DNA of 64,000 nucleotides from Ditylenchus dipsaci (GCA_004194705.1 SADC01000118.1:186001-250000), one strand, 5' to 3'. Positions 45,301 through 55,890 are shown, counted from the stretch's first letter. The notes: generated by a model not told the origin, from the letters alone. Program-made: numbers and translations.

Positions 45301-46549
45301 ATTCGTGTTTCTCGACCCCGATTTCCTGAGAAAACCGGCTGTTTTTTTGTTTTGAGAAAAAATTTTTTTTCGAACCACAGGGGGTATCATGGTTTTTAGT
45401 CAAAATTTGAAAAATTTAAATTGGCGCCTTTTGAATTTTAAAGGGATTGAGGGCTGTATTGGGAGGGGAAGGAAATAAAGGGGGCCACTTTATGGCAGAA
45501 CATTATAAATTTAAATATCTGTATTCTTCGACTGCCTCACCATGTTTTTCAACTGGGCCGACGCAAAAAGATACTCTATATGCATTTTTGGTCAAGTGTA
45601 CTTCTCGGAATCATGTCTAAGGTAAGTGCGTGCGCGCATCTTTAACTCCAAGCCCCTGCGCCCCTTTCGGGGGCTTGGGGGCTTGGTGTTGAGATGCGCA
45701 CACCCACATACTTAGACACAAATCACTCGAAAGTGACTCTGGATGCATGAAAAAGCATGCATACCAGAGTTTATTTATGCAGTAGGCCCCAGTCAACAAA
45801 ACTATGTTCAACATCTTCTTGTTAGTGGCCTCTGTGTGATTAGTGGCCCCTTTTTTTCCCCTCCCCTCCCAATACAGCCCTTTATCCTTTAAAATTCAAA
45901 GGCGCCAATTCAAATTTTCGAATTTTTGACTAAAAAACCATGAACCCCCCTGTGGATCGAAAAATTTTTTTTTCTTCAGAAAAAAAAACAGCCGGCTTCT
46001 CAGGAAATCGGGGTCGAAAAAAACACGAATATGATATTCTCCTCCGTCTGATCACTCCCCGTGGTGGGGGATTCTGAACTCAAGCCCGCACGGTAACAAA
46101 CCACTTTTTCCTCTGAAATTTATTCTTTTTATAAGGCCGCATACCTGTGGATTCCCTGTAGAACACTCTCCCTCCACGGTCTTCTGCCAAAACCCGCTAT
46201 AAGTGGCAAATTTGCTATTGGCAGTTTGGTCGGCTCCAGCATGAAATTCTCGTCAGGTTACCAAACCATCGTGTGGATCTAATTTTTTTGGCTATATTTT
46301 GACTTTGTAGACGAAAAAAGACTCACATAGATGATCTCATAGTTTTTCTCTAGCAAAATCAGCGGTGTAGTTGTAATGGAAGTGGTTGAATCTCCAATTC
46401 AGCTAATGTGTCTCCGTTTGCTTGGCCGAAAGGTAGAGCCTGGCAGAGAATATATATGGCACTGTGCTGTTCAGATCTATTTGAGGAACACTGGGGCATC
46501 TCCAAATTGTCTCTGTGCCTTTGAAGAAATCTTGTATTTTGGCTGAGTT
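36394..46549 (-). CDS. dex-1: dex-1-like membrane protein with two nidogen domains and EGF repeats
   Basis: Extracellular matrix-type transmembrane protein; C. elegans DEX-1 anchors sensory dendrite tips and shapes epithelial matrix. Exons, 5' to 3': 46549-46327, 46278-46145, 44434-44305 (NIDO 1: [31 protein letters not shown]), 43125-43004 ([23 protein letters not shown]), 42951-42806, 42572-42516, 42467-42345, 41242-40951 (Pro/Ser linker), 40896-40729, 40653-40524, 40016-39873, 39819-39675, 39565-39462 (EGF, several with DIDEC calcium motifs), 39263-39170, 39065-38947, 38895-38739, 38655-38516, 38459-38198 (NIDO 2: [29 protein letters not shown]), 38150-38013, 37958-37833, 37224-36736 (EGF plus Thr-rich stalk), 36639-36550 (membrane span [15 protein letters not shown]) and 36499-36394. 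Signal peptide exon and the middle of NIDO 1 were not found. Four or five one-base deletions break the frame. Name rests on architecture. Confidence 0.82.
37360..37815. mobile_element. intronic foldback with GTCGCGAGT ends
   Basis: tatcaactcgcgacagtttt gactcgcgac at the left; several GTCGCGAGTC units (37746-37812) at the right. The middle has ctgagatatcc / cctatatctcag inversions, as in the element at 48311. It lies in a dex-1-like intron. Confidence 0.75.
39279..39438. mobile_element. intronic CCGTATT-type MITE (160 bp)
   Basis: ACCGTATTCTCTCTGAATAG at the left, TATTAGAGTGATGTACGGT at the right, with inner mirrored CCGGCA/TGCCGG words. TA flanks the left end. In an intron of the dex-1-like gene. 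Confidence 0.75.
41661..42049 (+). CDS. RPL37: ribosomal protein L37 (eL37), nested in an intron of the dex-1-like gene
   Basis: Zinc-binding protein of the large ribosomal subunit. Exons 41661-41704, 41764-41897 and 41954-42049. The start [20 protein letters not shown] and the zinc-ribbon cysteines (CRRCG ... [12 protein letters not shown]) fit the family. Exon 3 encodes [19 protein letters not shown]. The junction of exons 2 and 3 is out of frame by two missing bases; the family's T-T-G-T-G-R-M stretch would be restored if the AA pairs of two codons had collapsed to single A, so I read this as sequence error. Length about 91-92 residues (human 97). A GGTTTCAG site 38 bases upstream of the ATG is a likely spliced-leader or 5'-UTR acceptor. 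It sits wholly inside the host intron 41243-42344 on the opposite strand. Confidence 0.93.
42096..42101 (+). terminator. poly(A) signal of RPL37
   Basis: AATAAA 47 bases past the RPL37 stop. Confidence 0.7.
43130..44300. other. large intron of the dex-1-like gene with repeat fragments
   Basis: Between the NIDO 1 exons at 43004-43125 and 44305-44434. It should contain the middle of the NIDO domain (usually a NTFQ-type segment), which was not found. 43790-43880 is a reversed copy of the AAACAGCTTTGCAAA dispersed repeat. Two minus-strand frames (43354-43157, 44271-44026) are unrecognised. Confidence 0.4.
44560..45160. repeat. foldback with central telomere-like run
   Basis: cttacaagggagggacccta (44574) faces cagggtccctcccttgtaag (45130). 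The inner arms share agccaaacgt/tacatttcggcgttctgccct and end at a TTAGGC run (44738-44776). In the 1.7-kb intron of the dex-1-like gene. Confidence 0.8.
45225..46095. mobile_element. relative of the 994-bp element with different arms
   Basis: Arms begin atccccccacggggagtgat cagacgg and end ccgtctgatcactccccgtg. The inside shares GGGCTGTATTGGGAGGGGAAG and the core hairpin (gtgcgcgcatctttaactcc ... gttgagatgcgcacacccac) with the elements at 7889 and 20227. Same core, different termini. Confidence 0.75.
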
Positions 46550-46865
46550 CTGCAAAACAAACATAAAAAATTGGAAAAGCTGCTTCCATAATCTGATGAC
46601 TAAAATTTGGGTCTGTTGAATTGTAGGGTACTGAGTTTTTGTTATTTTTTGGCTTGTGCTATGTGCATCGAGTTAGAAGAAACTCAAACATGTTCCCCGA
46701 ACGAAAAAAAAGACAGAAAAAATTTCGAGTCCGCATAAGCTAGCTATTGATGTGTCAAGATACTTTAGGGGTTTGAAATGGCCGTAACTTTTTTATAGAG
46801 CGATTTTCGACATTCTGTTTTTTCCAATCGATTTTTCTCACTGATATATACTCGCCTGTTTTATA

Positions 46866-47031
46866 CAGTCACTCACGATTTAACGAAATCTTGATTTAAC
46901 GAATTTTTTTTCAACGCCCATTCGGCCAGCGATTAAATAAAATGGCTGAAATTAACTCTTGATTTAACGAAACTCTCGTTTTAACGAACATATTTGCCGG
47001 TCCCAGGGTTCGTTAAATCGAGAGTTGACTG
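46866..47031. mobile_element. pogo/Tigger-like MITE (166 bp)
   Basis: TA then CAGTCACTCACGATTTAACG at the left; CGTTAAATCGAGAGTTGACTG-type right end. Internal GATTTAACGAA repeats. Same family as the elements at 29176 and 52740. Confidence 0.8.
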
Positions 47032-47034
47032 TTA

Positions 47035-48305
47035 ATTTGGCCCCGCTGTGGTTTGGGCTTTTCCAACCAAAGAGCCATCCACAGACCAGGGCCCAAACCA
47101 CAGGGGAGACCAAGCAAATCGTGTTTGTGACAATTTACAACAAAAAAATATTGTGAATTTCGAAAATTTCGTAATTTAGAAAACCGCTTTATAAGAAAGT
47201 TACGGCCTTTACAAAGGCCTAATATTTCTTGACACACCCTGTACAACCCAAAAAAATCAAGGGTGGTGGCCAAGAAAAAAAACCGGTACCCTTTGTTCAA
47301 TAGAACCAAAATTTTATGAAAAAAAGGAGTTGTTTTAATTTCGGTCATAAAAATTACTTCTGGTTTGAACTGCATGATCTGAATCCACAAAATTGCAATA
47401 AGGCCACTGCTAAAATAAAGGTAATAGAAAATCAGTTTTCCACATTATATCTTCTAATAAGTAGGTAGTAGTATTTTGTTCGTCCAGTTTAGCGGAAATA
47501 CCTCAAACCGTCCGATCTGGCAATGTCAAGCAACGTTGGGCTCGACTAGTGTTAGGTTCAATATTTTGTCGAGAATAATAGTATTTTTTTGATCACACAA
47601 GCCGATCAGCACCAAGTACAGAGTAGGGAATTGTAGTAGAAGAAGAAAGAATGGTGATTACTGAAGGGCTGGTTGGTGAGCAGCAGAGAAGACATTGGTG
47701 GATCTTCTTCTTCTTTCTCTTCTAACTACCCATCCTGTAGGTGGATGGATCAGATTGGAGGCTGGCTAGGTGATTACCTTGAGCTCATCTCTCCTGTAGT
47801 GCCCTCTGCTATGTCTCAGGGATGTGCATTTCACTGGTTCCACATTGATCCGTTTGTGTTTGATTTGCAAAAACATGATTGGAATGGATTGGGATTGATT
47901 TTTGGAGGCTGGATGGTCGTATCAGACTATTTCAGTCATTCGCTCTGATCTGCTATTTTGCAATATTTTTACTTTTTACTCCAAGAACAATTTTTTTAGA
48001 TACTAGTGTGTACCTCTGTTTTTTTGGTGGCATTTTGAAAAATACGGATTAAAAATACTTTCACTGAATTGAAAAATTATTTTCAAAAAAAACTGTCGAA
48101 AAGTGTGAGAATCTTAATATAATTTTTAAAATTTTGTTTTTCTATTTTTGGTTCGTGGTGTTTCTATAATTTTTACTTTCTTTCTGAAACATGTAAGTGT
48201 TGAAGATGCTCTCAAGAATCTCAATTTGTGGCTAGAGTTACCGAAAAAGTGGTTTAGTTGCTTAGATATGACCATAAGTTAAAGAGTGCTATTACTTGCA
48301 AATAA
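47035..48305. other. upstream region of the dex-1-like gene, no clear gene
   Basis: ccacaggggagaccaagcaa, caaaccacagggg and ggtttgggctt words near 47045-47110 form a small inverted repeat. The plus-strand frame 47673-47948 (91 codons, starting MVSSREDIGG) overlaps a less AT-rich patch but is unrecognised and has no splice partners. The missing first exon of the dex-1-like gene may be here. Confidence 0.3.
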
Positions 48306-48310
48306 AGTAA

Positions 48311-48695
48311 AATATCGATTCGTGAAACTTTATGATGGAACTTTTTGAAATTTTTATTGAAAAACATCCGTTTTTTATATGGAAAAAATTCTTGAAAGTC
48401 ACCCTAATACCAAAATCTCATGTTAAATCTGAATCCGTTGAGATTAGACCAAAATAATATTTATGAGCTGAGATATCCATCTCAGTAGGCCAGGGGCGCG
48501 ACTTTTCTGACTTGTTTACTCAAAATAGCTATATCTCAGCTTTTAAATATTATTTTGATCTGATCTCAGCTGATTCGGATTCAAGATGAGATTTTGGTAT
48601 TAAAGGTGACTTTCAAGCAACTTTTCTATGAAAAAATGATGTTTTTAATAAAAACTTCAAAAAGTTTCGCCATAAAATGTCACGAATCGATAGTG
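48311..48695. mobile_element. foldback with CGATTCGTGAAACTTTATG ends
   Basis: atcgattcgtgaaactttat at the left faces ataaaatgtcacgaatcgat at the right, with gctgagatatcc / gatatctcagc type inversions inside. Related to the dex-1-like intron element at 37360 by the inner words. Confidence 0.75.
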
Positions 48696-48845
48696 ACCAT
48701 CTCTCTCTGGTCATATGTCAGCGAATAAGCTTGTTTTTTGGTAATTCTAAAATCGGATTTAGATTCCTTCAGACCTTTTTGAGCACTAGTATAAAAATTT
48801 TACCATAAAATTTTTGAGGAAAACGTGGCTTTTTATTAGAAACTA

Positions 48846-49085
48846 TTAGGTGATTCGGAAAGTTGTGTGCTTTTTCAAAAAATTTTTTGTGGCATTGTGT
48901 TTTTTCTATAAATTTTTTCACCATTTTTTTGAAAGATGACTGTTCATTTTGTGTGGAATTTCGAGATTCTAGGCAACAAAATCAAAGGTTAACTTTTAAA
49001 AAAACAGTCAAAAATGTATAGAAAAATACAATGCCACAGTTTTTTTTAGAAAAACGGACGAACTTTCAGGACGACCAAATGCAAT
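48846..49085. mobile_element. small MITE, possibly mariner-like
   Basis: aggtgattcggaaagttgtg and gtggcattgtgttttttcta at the left face tagaaaaatacaatgccaca and gaactttcaggacgacc at the right. Confidence 0.6.
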
Positions 49086-49710
49086 AAACTGGCCTAGTGT
49101 TTTTTTAATCAGCTTTTTTTCTTTTTAATTTCAATACTCGTTTGTCTTATGTATGTTCTTTTGTGCATCATCTCTATCCCAATCAACCTGCCACCAGAGC
49201 AAGTATAGAGAGTGTGCACACATGGTTCAATTGGTAGGGGGTTTTCATGCATACATCTGGAGAGTATCCCCATTCCAAATTCCATTGGAATGATGACCAG
49301 CAGTCTTGTTTGTTCTATCCTCTCCTCCCTTCAAATTGCATTTGACAACAACAAGTTGGGCAGGAGCAGCCTTTTTATCTGAATGCTCCACACAAAATAT
49401 CCATTACGAGAGATTGAAAAACCAAAAAAAAAACTATGGATTTGTTGGGCTGTAATTAAAACATTGTTTTTATAATTATTTTTTTAATTAGATATTTTTT
49501 AGAGTTAGAGAATCTCATCGGTAAGGAATCTGCATATTTCTGGCCAAGTGGATAAGCACCAAGACAATTTTCTTCAAAGAAATCTTCAAAGTGGCACAAA
49601 AGAACGCTTTTTATATAACACGACTAAATTTAATTTTTTTCATTTCTGACTTTTGAAAAAAAATCAGTCGAAGATTTCCCATGACTTCTTTCTGACTCAG
49701 GAAAAACACT
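49086..49710. other. no recognisable gene; moderately complex sequence
   Basis: 49180-49400 is less AT-rich than its surroundings (accagagcaag, ccattccaaattccattgg) and has no repeat match in the window. It might be regulatory, but nothing specific can be shown. Confidence 0.3.
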
Positions 49711-49714
49711 TAAG

Positions 49715-50045
49715 CCTTGGCTACAATGGTCGCGTTTTACTGTTGCCATCGAAGGTGGCTACAATGAAAGGCTAAACGCGACAGTCGGAAGCGCCACTTA
49801 GAAGATATAGGGTGTTTGAGAACATTTAAAAAAGTTGATTTGGAGAGGGGGGGGTATATGCAAATAGCGTCAAATTTCTTCAAAAGCAAAGAAAATATAT
49901 CCCAGCACAACAAGAAAAAGCATACTTTATGAAAAAAAAACGCGACACTATTTTCAAATATTTTAAAAGTGTGACTATCGCGTTTGGCTGTAGTGTTTAG
50001 CCCTGGCTTTTCCCCATCATCGCCACACTGTGACTGTCGCGTCTT
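49715..50045. repeat. inverted repeat GCTACAATG...TCGCGTT
   Basis: ggctacaatggtcgcgtttt and gctaaacgcgacagtc face gtgactatcgcgtttggctgtag. Likely another foldback element of about 330 bp. Confidence 0.6.
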
Positions 50046-50058
50046 TTTTTATGGCTCA

Positions 50059-50705
50059 AATTGAAAACACCCGTCAAAATATGTAAATCTACCATTCAAA
50101 TTTAAAATTTTAGTCAAATACCGCATTAAATTTTGCGGGAATTTGAATTTTATAGTCAAAAAATAACTTGGATCGCTCAGAATACTTCCCCGGAGTGGCC
50201 AGAAGCCCCTGAAAGTTGTTTTTTGGGGGTTTACTAAAGGGGGGAGTAAATTTTTTGCGAAAATTCGATTGAGCGGATCAGATTTCTAGTCAGATGGGCT
50301 AAATGAGTGATAATTCCATGCTGAATCATTCTCAACATCTTAAACCACCCTAACCCATCCTAAATCGCTCCAAGCCAGTATCTGAGTACTCTAAATCAGT
50401 GCTTAGGGTGGTTTCAGATGGTTGAGAATGATTCAGGGTGGAATTCTGAGTGATTTAGCCCATCTGACTAGAAATCTGATCCAGTCAATCGAATTTCGCA
50501 AAAAAATTTACTCCCCCTTTAGTAAACCCCAAAAAACTAACTTTCAGGGCTTCTGACCATTCCGGGAGGTATTCTGAGCGATCCAAGTTATTTTTTGACT
50601 ATAAATTTCGAATTCCCGCAAACTTTTAATGCAGTATTTGACTAAAAATATAAATTTGACGGGAGATTTACATATTTTGTCGGGTGTTTTCACTTATAGC
50701 CTTTT
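50059..50705. repeat. foldback CACTCCGG/TTTGACGGG family, full copy
   Basis: Outer ends gaaaacacccgtcaaaatat and atattttgtcgggtgttttc; next tgcgggaatttgaatttta and its mirror; then actccgg/ccggagt hairpin arms (50190-50580). Compare the partial copy at 9126. Confidence 0.8.
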
Positions 50706-50868
50706 TTTATTGGAAATACACAATTTTCAGGTGATCAATTTTTTAAAAATTAACACAATTTATGAAAGAGAGACATCTTAAAATATTGTTTTTAATAATA
50801 CAGTTTTTATGTTTTTCACTGATCCTTGCTCACCGGATGCTGCTTCTGCAAAATTTTTTTTTCTCTAG

Positions 50869-50964
50869 CTGCCTACAAATTGGATGGTGATGCTGAGCTA
50901 AAGGGAATTGCCCATTGATACTGCTGCAATAACGGCTTTTATTGAGCATTTGACTGTTGTGTAA
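50869..50964 (+). CDS. short coding-like exon of unknown gene
   Basis: After TTTTCTCTAG the frame reads AYKLDGDAELKGIA and, with a one-base change, DTAAITAFIEHLTVV-stop (TAA at 50962). Composition differs from the flanking AT-rich DNA. No other exon of such a gene was found nearby; a foldback ends 160 bases upstream. Not recognised; could be chance. Confidence 0.28.
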
Positions 50965-51336
50965 TACATTTGTTCACATTGTCGATGAGTTTTATTGCAT
51001 AAAGATTTTAGGTGGAGATTGTGTAACCGACACCAACAAAAACAAAATTATGGAACTTGAATTGAAACAAAGGGCTAACATGATAATCATTTTTTAAACT
51101 TTGCTCTTTTTGTATTGAATGTTTGACCAAGTTTAATTGGGCCAACTTAAACAGACACAACCACTTAAAGTGTAACTAAGTTCTAGAGCAACATTCTGAG
51201 TGGACAAGTGTCTGTAAATAGGCATTATTCGGACCGATTTCTGAGCCCTTTTACACAATAGAAGAAGGAGTTTGCTTTGGCACCTTGTTATTTTTTTTCG
51301 CTTTTTTTAGGCAAATATAGGCCAGCGTATGTTAAA

Positions 51337-51660
51337 ACCAGTGATGGTTCCGCCTTAACCCAGTGCGTGGGGCGGTGCTGGGGCGCGAATGAAAATGTTC
51401 CAGGGTGCGGAGCGAGGCGAAGGCAAAATGTGGTGCTGGGCGGGGGGGGGGCATGGAGCCCCGGAGCCTCTTTATTTGACCCGCAAATTTGCAAGAAGGC
51501 TTTAATTTTTCGAATTTCAATTAAAATTGGCTTCACAGATTGCGTCGAAGCATAATTGCAGCTTAAAAATCTCCGGCACTGCATCATGACCGGAGCACAC
51601 CGCGGCGTCCAACGCCGGCGCATGGGGCTTGCCGTGGCTTTTTCGGTATGCGTAAGTACC
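51337..51660. repeat. GC-rich dispersed element, copy 2
   Basis: CCAGTGATGGTTCCGCC, then GGGGCGGTGCTGGGGCGCG. The inner GCATCATGACCGG and GCGTCGAAGCATAAT resemble the copy at 2066 (CTACATGACCCGG, GCGTAGAATATATAAT on the comparable strand). Confidence 0.5.
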
Positions 51661-52141
51661 GTATTTCTTCTAATTTAGGGCCGGCCCGGATCCTTATCTC
51701 AAAAGCGTTATAACTCTGATTAGACTTGTTAATTTTTTGTGAGACCTTATTTTCATGAGATCTTCAAGATTCTGCGCTACAAAATAACGGAGATATTTTA
51801 TTATAAAAACAGTAATTTTTGAAAAAATTGACTAAATAAGCCAAAAAGTTAGATTTCTAGCCAAGATTCCTAATTTCTATCACAAATTAATAATTTATTT
51901 TATTTTTCATTGAGGACATCGGAATATACATGTGACCTAAGAATCGTAGAAATTTATTTATTATCATAAAATAACATTAATAAATCATGAAGAAGTTTGT
52001 TGAGGAAAGTCCAGGACGTTGCAGAATAATATGAATAATAAATAAAAATATTCAATAAATTAAATAACGTTAGAAACATGAACAAGGATGGCCCTGTTCG
52101 GGGTTTTGTGTTTTTGAAGAAGTTAGTTTTATTATTAAAAA
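51657..52141. repeat. CCGTATTTC-type terminus and AT-rich body
   Basis: TACCGTATTTCTTCTAATTT followed by agggccggcccgga. A clear right end was not identified before the next element's left end at 52142. Confidence 0.45.
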
Positions 52142-52396
52142 TACCGTATTTCCTCTAATAAGAGCCCATGGGCGCTTATTTTTCAAACTCCTAAAAATCT
52201 GGGAAATTTTCAATCAATCTCGAGAATTTTGAGTGCTTAACCGAAATCTGAAAGGCGGAATCGGTAAAGCTCGTGGAGTTAAGAAAACGTATCAAACAGC
52301 TTTGCAAAATATTGACTCCGGGCCGAGATATAGGCCTCAAAGTTAGGGGTGGGCGCTTTTTAGAGCATGGGCGCTTGTTAGAAAAAATAGGGTATA
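52142..52396. mobile_element. CCGTATTTC-type MITE (AGCCCATGGGCGC type)
   Basis: ACCGTATTTCCTCTAATAAG at the left; CGCTTGTTAGAAAAAATAGG at the right, with gggcgctt mirrored. It contains the AAACAGCTTTGCAAAAT dispersed sequence. Confidence 0.7.
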
Positions 52397-52734
52397 TAAA
52401 TTTGAAAATAAAATGCTGCTTGAGAAATAAATTTTTACTAATTACTACCAGACTTTTAAAATATTACAAAAATGATCATTAGTGATGTAAAATATTGTTG
52501 GGGGGGGGGGGCAGGTGTCTGAGCAAGCTATTTGTTTGTGGCCATGCTTTGACACTTTATTGTTGCTTTAGGGTAATACTTAAATGCTTTTGGAAGTTTA
52601 GTTTTGGTTTAACCGACCCCGTTAAAACTTACCCTATATCTAACCAATGGATATATTCCCTGCAATCAAGTTCGGTATGTCCCGAACACTCAAATTTGGT
52701 ATACCCCCAGCACTCAATCAAACAACAGTAGGGA

Positions 52735-52868
52735 CCAAGGAAGGCAAACCCTTGATATAACGTACACCTGTCATCTATTTGGTTTCTGCTCTCGATATAA
52801 AGTATCCTCAATATAACGTACCCTTTAACCGGCCCCAGGGGGTACGTTATATCGAGGTTTGACTGTAC
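52735..52868. repeat. pogo/Tigger-like MITE, right part
   Basis: TTGATATAACGTACACC units, then ggtacgttatatcgaggttt gactgta, the standard right end. The left end is unclear. Confidence 0.65.
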
Positions 52869-52869
52869 C

Positions 52870-54160
52870 GTGTATTAAAAAGTTATGGCAAAAATTAGAT
52901 GGGGGCCACCTGTATATGCTCAGTATGTTGAACGTGGTCCGTGAACATTTTTTGTTGTTGAACGTGAATATTTAAAATAAAAATTCGGTAAAAACAACAG
53001 GGTGACCAAGGCAAAAAAAACGCACCCGCCTCTAGTATAGGGCCACATGTGCTGCATTAGCTGCGATAGATAGAGCGTTCCTATACTTTGCTTTGTTTTT
53101 TCATCCATCCGCTATTTGCTATATCTTTTCACTAATTTTCAATGAGAGTAATGAAAATGAAAATCGAAGAGTAAGTTAGAAGCCGGGTGGAAAAGACAAA
53201 AAGCAGAGAACACGTAAGAATAGTGAAGAAATGCGTGAAAAGTAAAGCTTGGTATCCTCCGAATATAAAATAAAACCACCCGAAAATAAAACCACATGTT
53301 GTTCTATTAGAGAGAATAAGGTATGCAAGGAAATTCAATGCGTCAATGCAAGATGATTTTCTAGAAGATTGTACATAAATATTTATAAATCAGAAATATG
53401 AATGCTTCAGATGCAAAAAACTTGATTACTGAAAATAAATCGGTGATAAACTCTCCGTTCAGGACGATTTTAGATTATTGGCTAAAAAACCCTGGAAAGC
53501 TACATCGTAAGAGCCAAACAACTACAACAAAAAGAAAAAATAAAAGAAATAACAAATAGTGGCAATAAATAAATAAATTAAGAACTTTCGAAATAATTTT
53601 TTTGACAGTGGTGAAGTTTTTACCCTGTAACTTCTGACCAAAAAATCAAATCATTCGAAAAATCAGATTTTCTGACAAGAACACGTTAATTATAATATCA
53701 CTCCACTTCCTCTTGTTTAACCGGTGAATAAAAGCAGCATTCTTCTTTTACACATAGAAATGACCTAGCAAATATTCTCAGGAACATTTTAAAAGCATTC
53801 TCATTGCACCACACATAGTGAAATAGTCGTACTGAAATTCAATTTTAGGTAAAGGTTTGGAAACTACTTAAGCAGAACGTTTTTCACTCATAGAACTGTT
53901 ATGAAGTTTGCACAAATGTATTTAAGATGTGCATGATAAGATGTGTAAACACAATTCAACACAAATTCGTTTACCAAGGAAAAGAATGTCTATTAATGCA
54001 AACAATATAAATGAATAAAAACCAGCCAAAGAATGATTTTTTTATTCAAATAATAAAAAGAACTCAAGTATGGCAAATTAAAATTTTCACGTCTAAACCT
54101 CACAAACGTAGCTTTAAATATACACGAATATGATACCATAAAATATGGTATACATTAATT
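52870..54160. other. AT-rich intergenic region
   Basis: About 1.3 kb without clear coding frames. gttctattagagagaataag at 53302 resembles the right end of a CCGTATTTTC element. The rest shows no repeats or RNA genes that I can identify. Confidence 0.35.
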
Positions 54161-54405
54161 CCGTATTTTCTTCGATAACTCCCGGGTCTAAGGATTTATA
54201 ATCGTGTTCTTGGCATTTTGTGTTTGACCCATTTTTTGAAGACTGCTCTCAGGCAACCTAGCACTAATTTTGTAGCTCATCTCACTGGCTACAAAATTAG
54301 TGCTAGGTTGCCTGAGAGCAGTCTTCAAAAAATGGGTCAAACACATAATGCCAAGAACACGATTTTGAGTCCTTAGACCTGGGAGTTATTAGAGAAAATA
54401 AAGTA
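54161..54405. mobile_element. CCGTATTTTC-type MITE (ACTCCCGGGTCTAAGG type)
   Basis: CCGTATTTTCTTCGATAACT at the left, AGTTATTAGAGAAAATAAAG at the right, near-perfect palindrome with a loop of about 10-15 bases. Inner sequence related to the hairpin at 7205. Confidence 0.85.
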
Positions 54406-54703
54406 CAGTCGACTCTCGATTTAAGGACACCCCAAAAGTTCGTTCCCAGCTGGGTCCGACACTTTTTTTGGCTGAAGTACACTATTTGGCCAGAGCCAAA
54501 AGTGCGTTTTTTAAAAGGTCTAAGTATGTTTTAGGTCGTGAAAACGATAAAAACTGCAAAAAAGGAGGTTGGTAGGGGAAAGGAATAATACAGGGCCACT
54601 TTTCGAGATGGTTGGGATCCTTAGAGTATTATTATTCTTATAAACAGAAAATTTTTTTTGATGGGTTTGAAATTAAAATTAAAAAGATGGCACTACTGTA
54701 ATA

Positions 54704-55275
54704 TATTAGGCCTATAGGCTTAGGCTTAGGCTTAGGCCTATAGGCTTAGGCTTAGGCATATAGGCTTCGGCTCAGGCCTATAGGCTTCGGCTTAGGCTTA
54801 GGCTTCGGCTTAGGCTATAGGCTTAGGCCTGTAGGCTTCGGCTAGGCTTCGGCTTAGGCCTATAGGCTTAGGCTTAGGCTTAGGCCTATAGGCTTCGGCT
54901 TAGGCTTATAGGCTTCGGCTTAGGCTTCGGCTTAGGCTATAGGCTTAGGCCTATAGGCTTCGGCTTAGGCCTATAGGCTTCGGCTTAGGCTTAGGCCTAT
55001 AGGCTTCGGCTTAGGCTTATAGGCTTCGGCCTATAGGCTTCGGCTTAGGCTTCGGCTTAGGCCTATAGGCTTCGGCTTAGGCTTCGGCTTAGGCCTATAG
55101 GCTTAGGCTTAGACCTATAGGCTTCGGCTTAGGCTTATAGGCTTCGGCTTAAGCATAGGCCTATAGGCTTCGGCTTAGGCTTCCGCTCAGGTTTCGGCTT
55201 AGGCTATAGGCTTAGGCTCAGGCCTTAGGCTTCGGCTTAGGCCTATAGGCTTCGGCTTAGGCCTATAGGCTTCGG
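54704..55275. repeat. large TTAGGC/TTCGGC/CCTATAGGC array
   Basis: About 570 bp of TTAGGC and TTCGGC hexamers interspersed with the palindromic unit GGCCTATAGGC, which is absent from the array at 11265. So the two arrays expanded separately. Confidence 0.88.
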
Positions 55276-55890
55276 CGCTACCAAAAACCAATTTTTTTAG
55301 GAGTGTCTTAAAACCATTTTTATACAACAATTTTGCCATAAAAGGACCAGAAAAGCAATTTAAATGGGATTACGGGCTGTATTGGGAGGGGAAGGGAATA
55401 ATACAGATACTACTTTTCGAGATGGATGTGATCCTTAGAGTATTTATTCTCTAAGCGTCTAAGGGCACTTACAAACTCAAGTATAACCACTTTTCATGGA
55501 CGAAGCAGATCAGCGGGAGTAGTTGTACTTTTGTCTAGTGCTTTTTAGTGCGAGGCTAAATTTTTGGATGCTGCGCTTTTGGCCCGGCTTTGTGAAACGA
55601 GGGGAAATGCTCTTCGGTGAAAAGAAAAAAGATGTTGAACATAATTTTGAATACTGGAGCATACCGCATGAATAACTCTGGTATGAATACATTTTTATGC
55701 ATCCAAAGTCAGTTTCGTGTGATTTGCGTCTAAGGTATGTGGGTGTGCGCATCTCAACTTCAAGCAACCTAGCCCTGCGCCCCGAAGGGGGCGATCAGAC
55801 GAAAGTGAGTTTGGATGCACAAAAATGTTCGCATACCAGAATTTCTTTATGCGGTAGACCCCAGCTAACAAAACTATGTTCAAATAAAAT
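55276..55890. repeat. core module of the 994-bp family beside the TTAGGC array
   Basis: Shares gggctgtattgggaggggaa, cataccgcatgaataactct and gtctaaggtatgtgggtgtg with the 994-bp elements. The right arm is rearranged: gcgatcagacgaaagtgagt. Confidence 0.75.

Noticed and set aside
46359..46589. The 76-codon minus-strand ORF as its own gene
   Set aside because: It is a shifted frame over the first NIDO exon of the dex-1-like gene, caused by missing bases.
47673..47948. Plus-strand ORF of 91 codons as a gene
   Set aside because: No splice partners, no recognised motif, and it could be chance in a less AT-rich patch; mentioned only as part of the upstream region.
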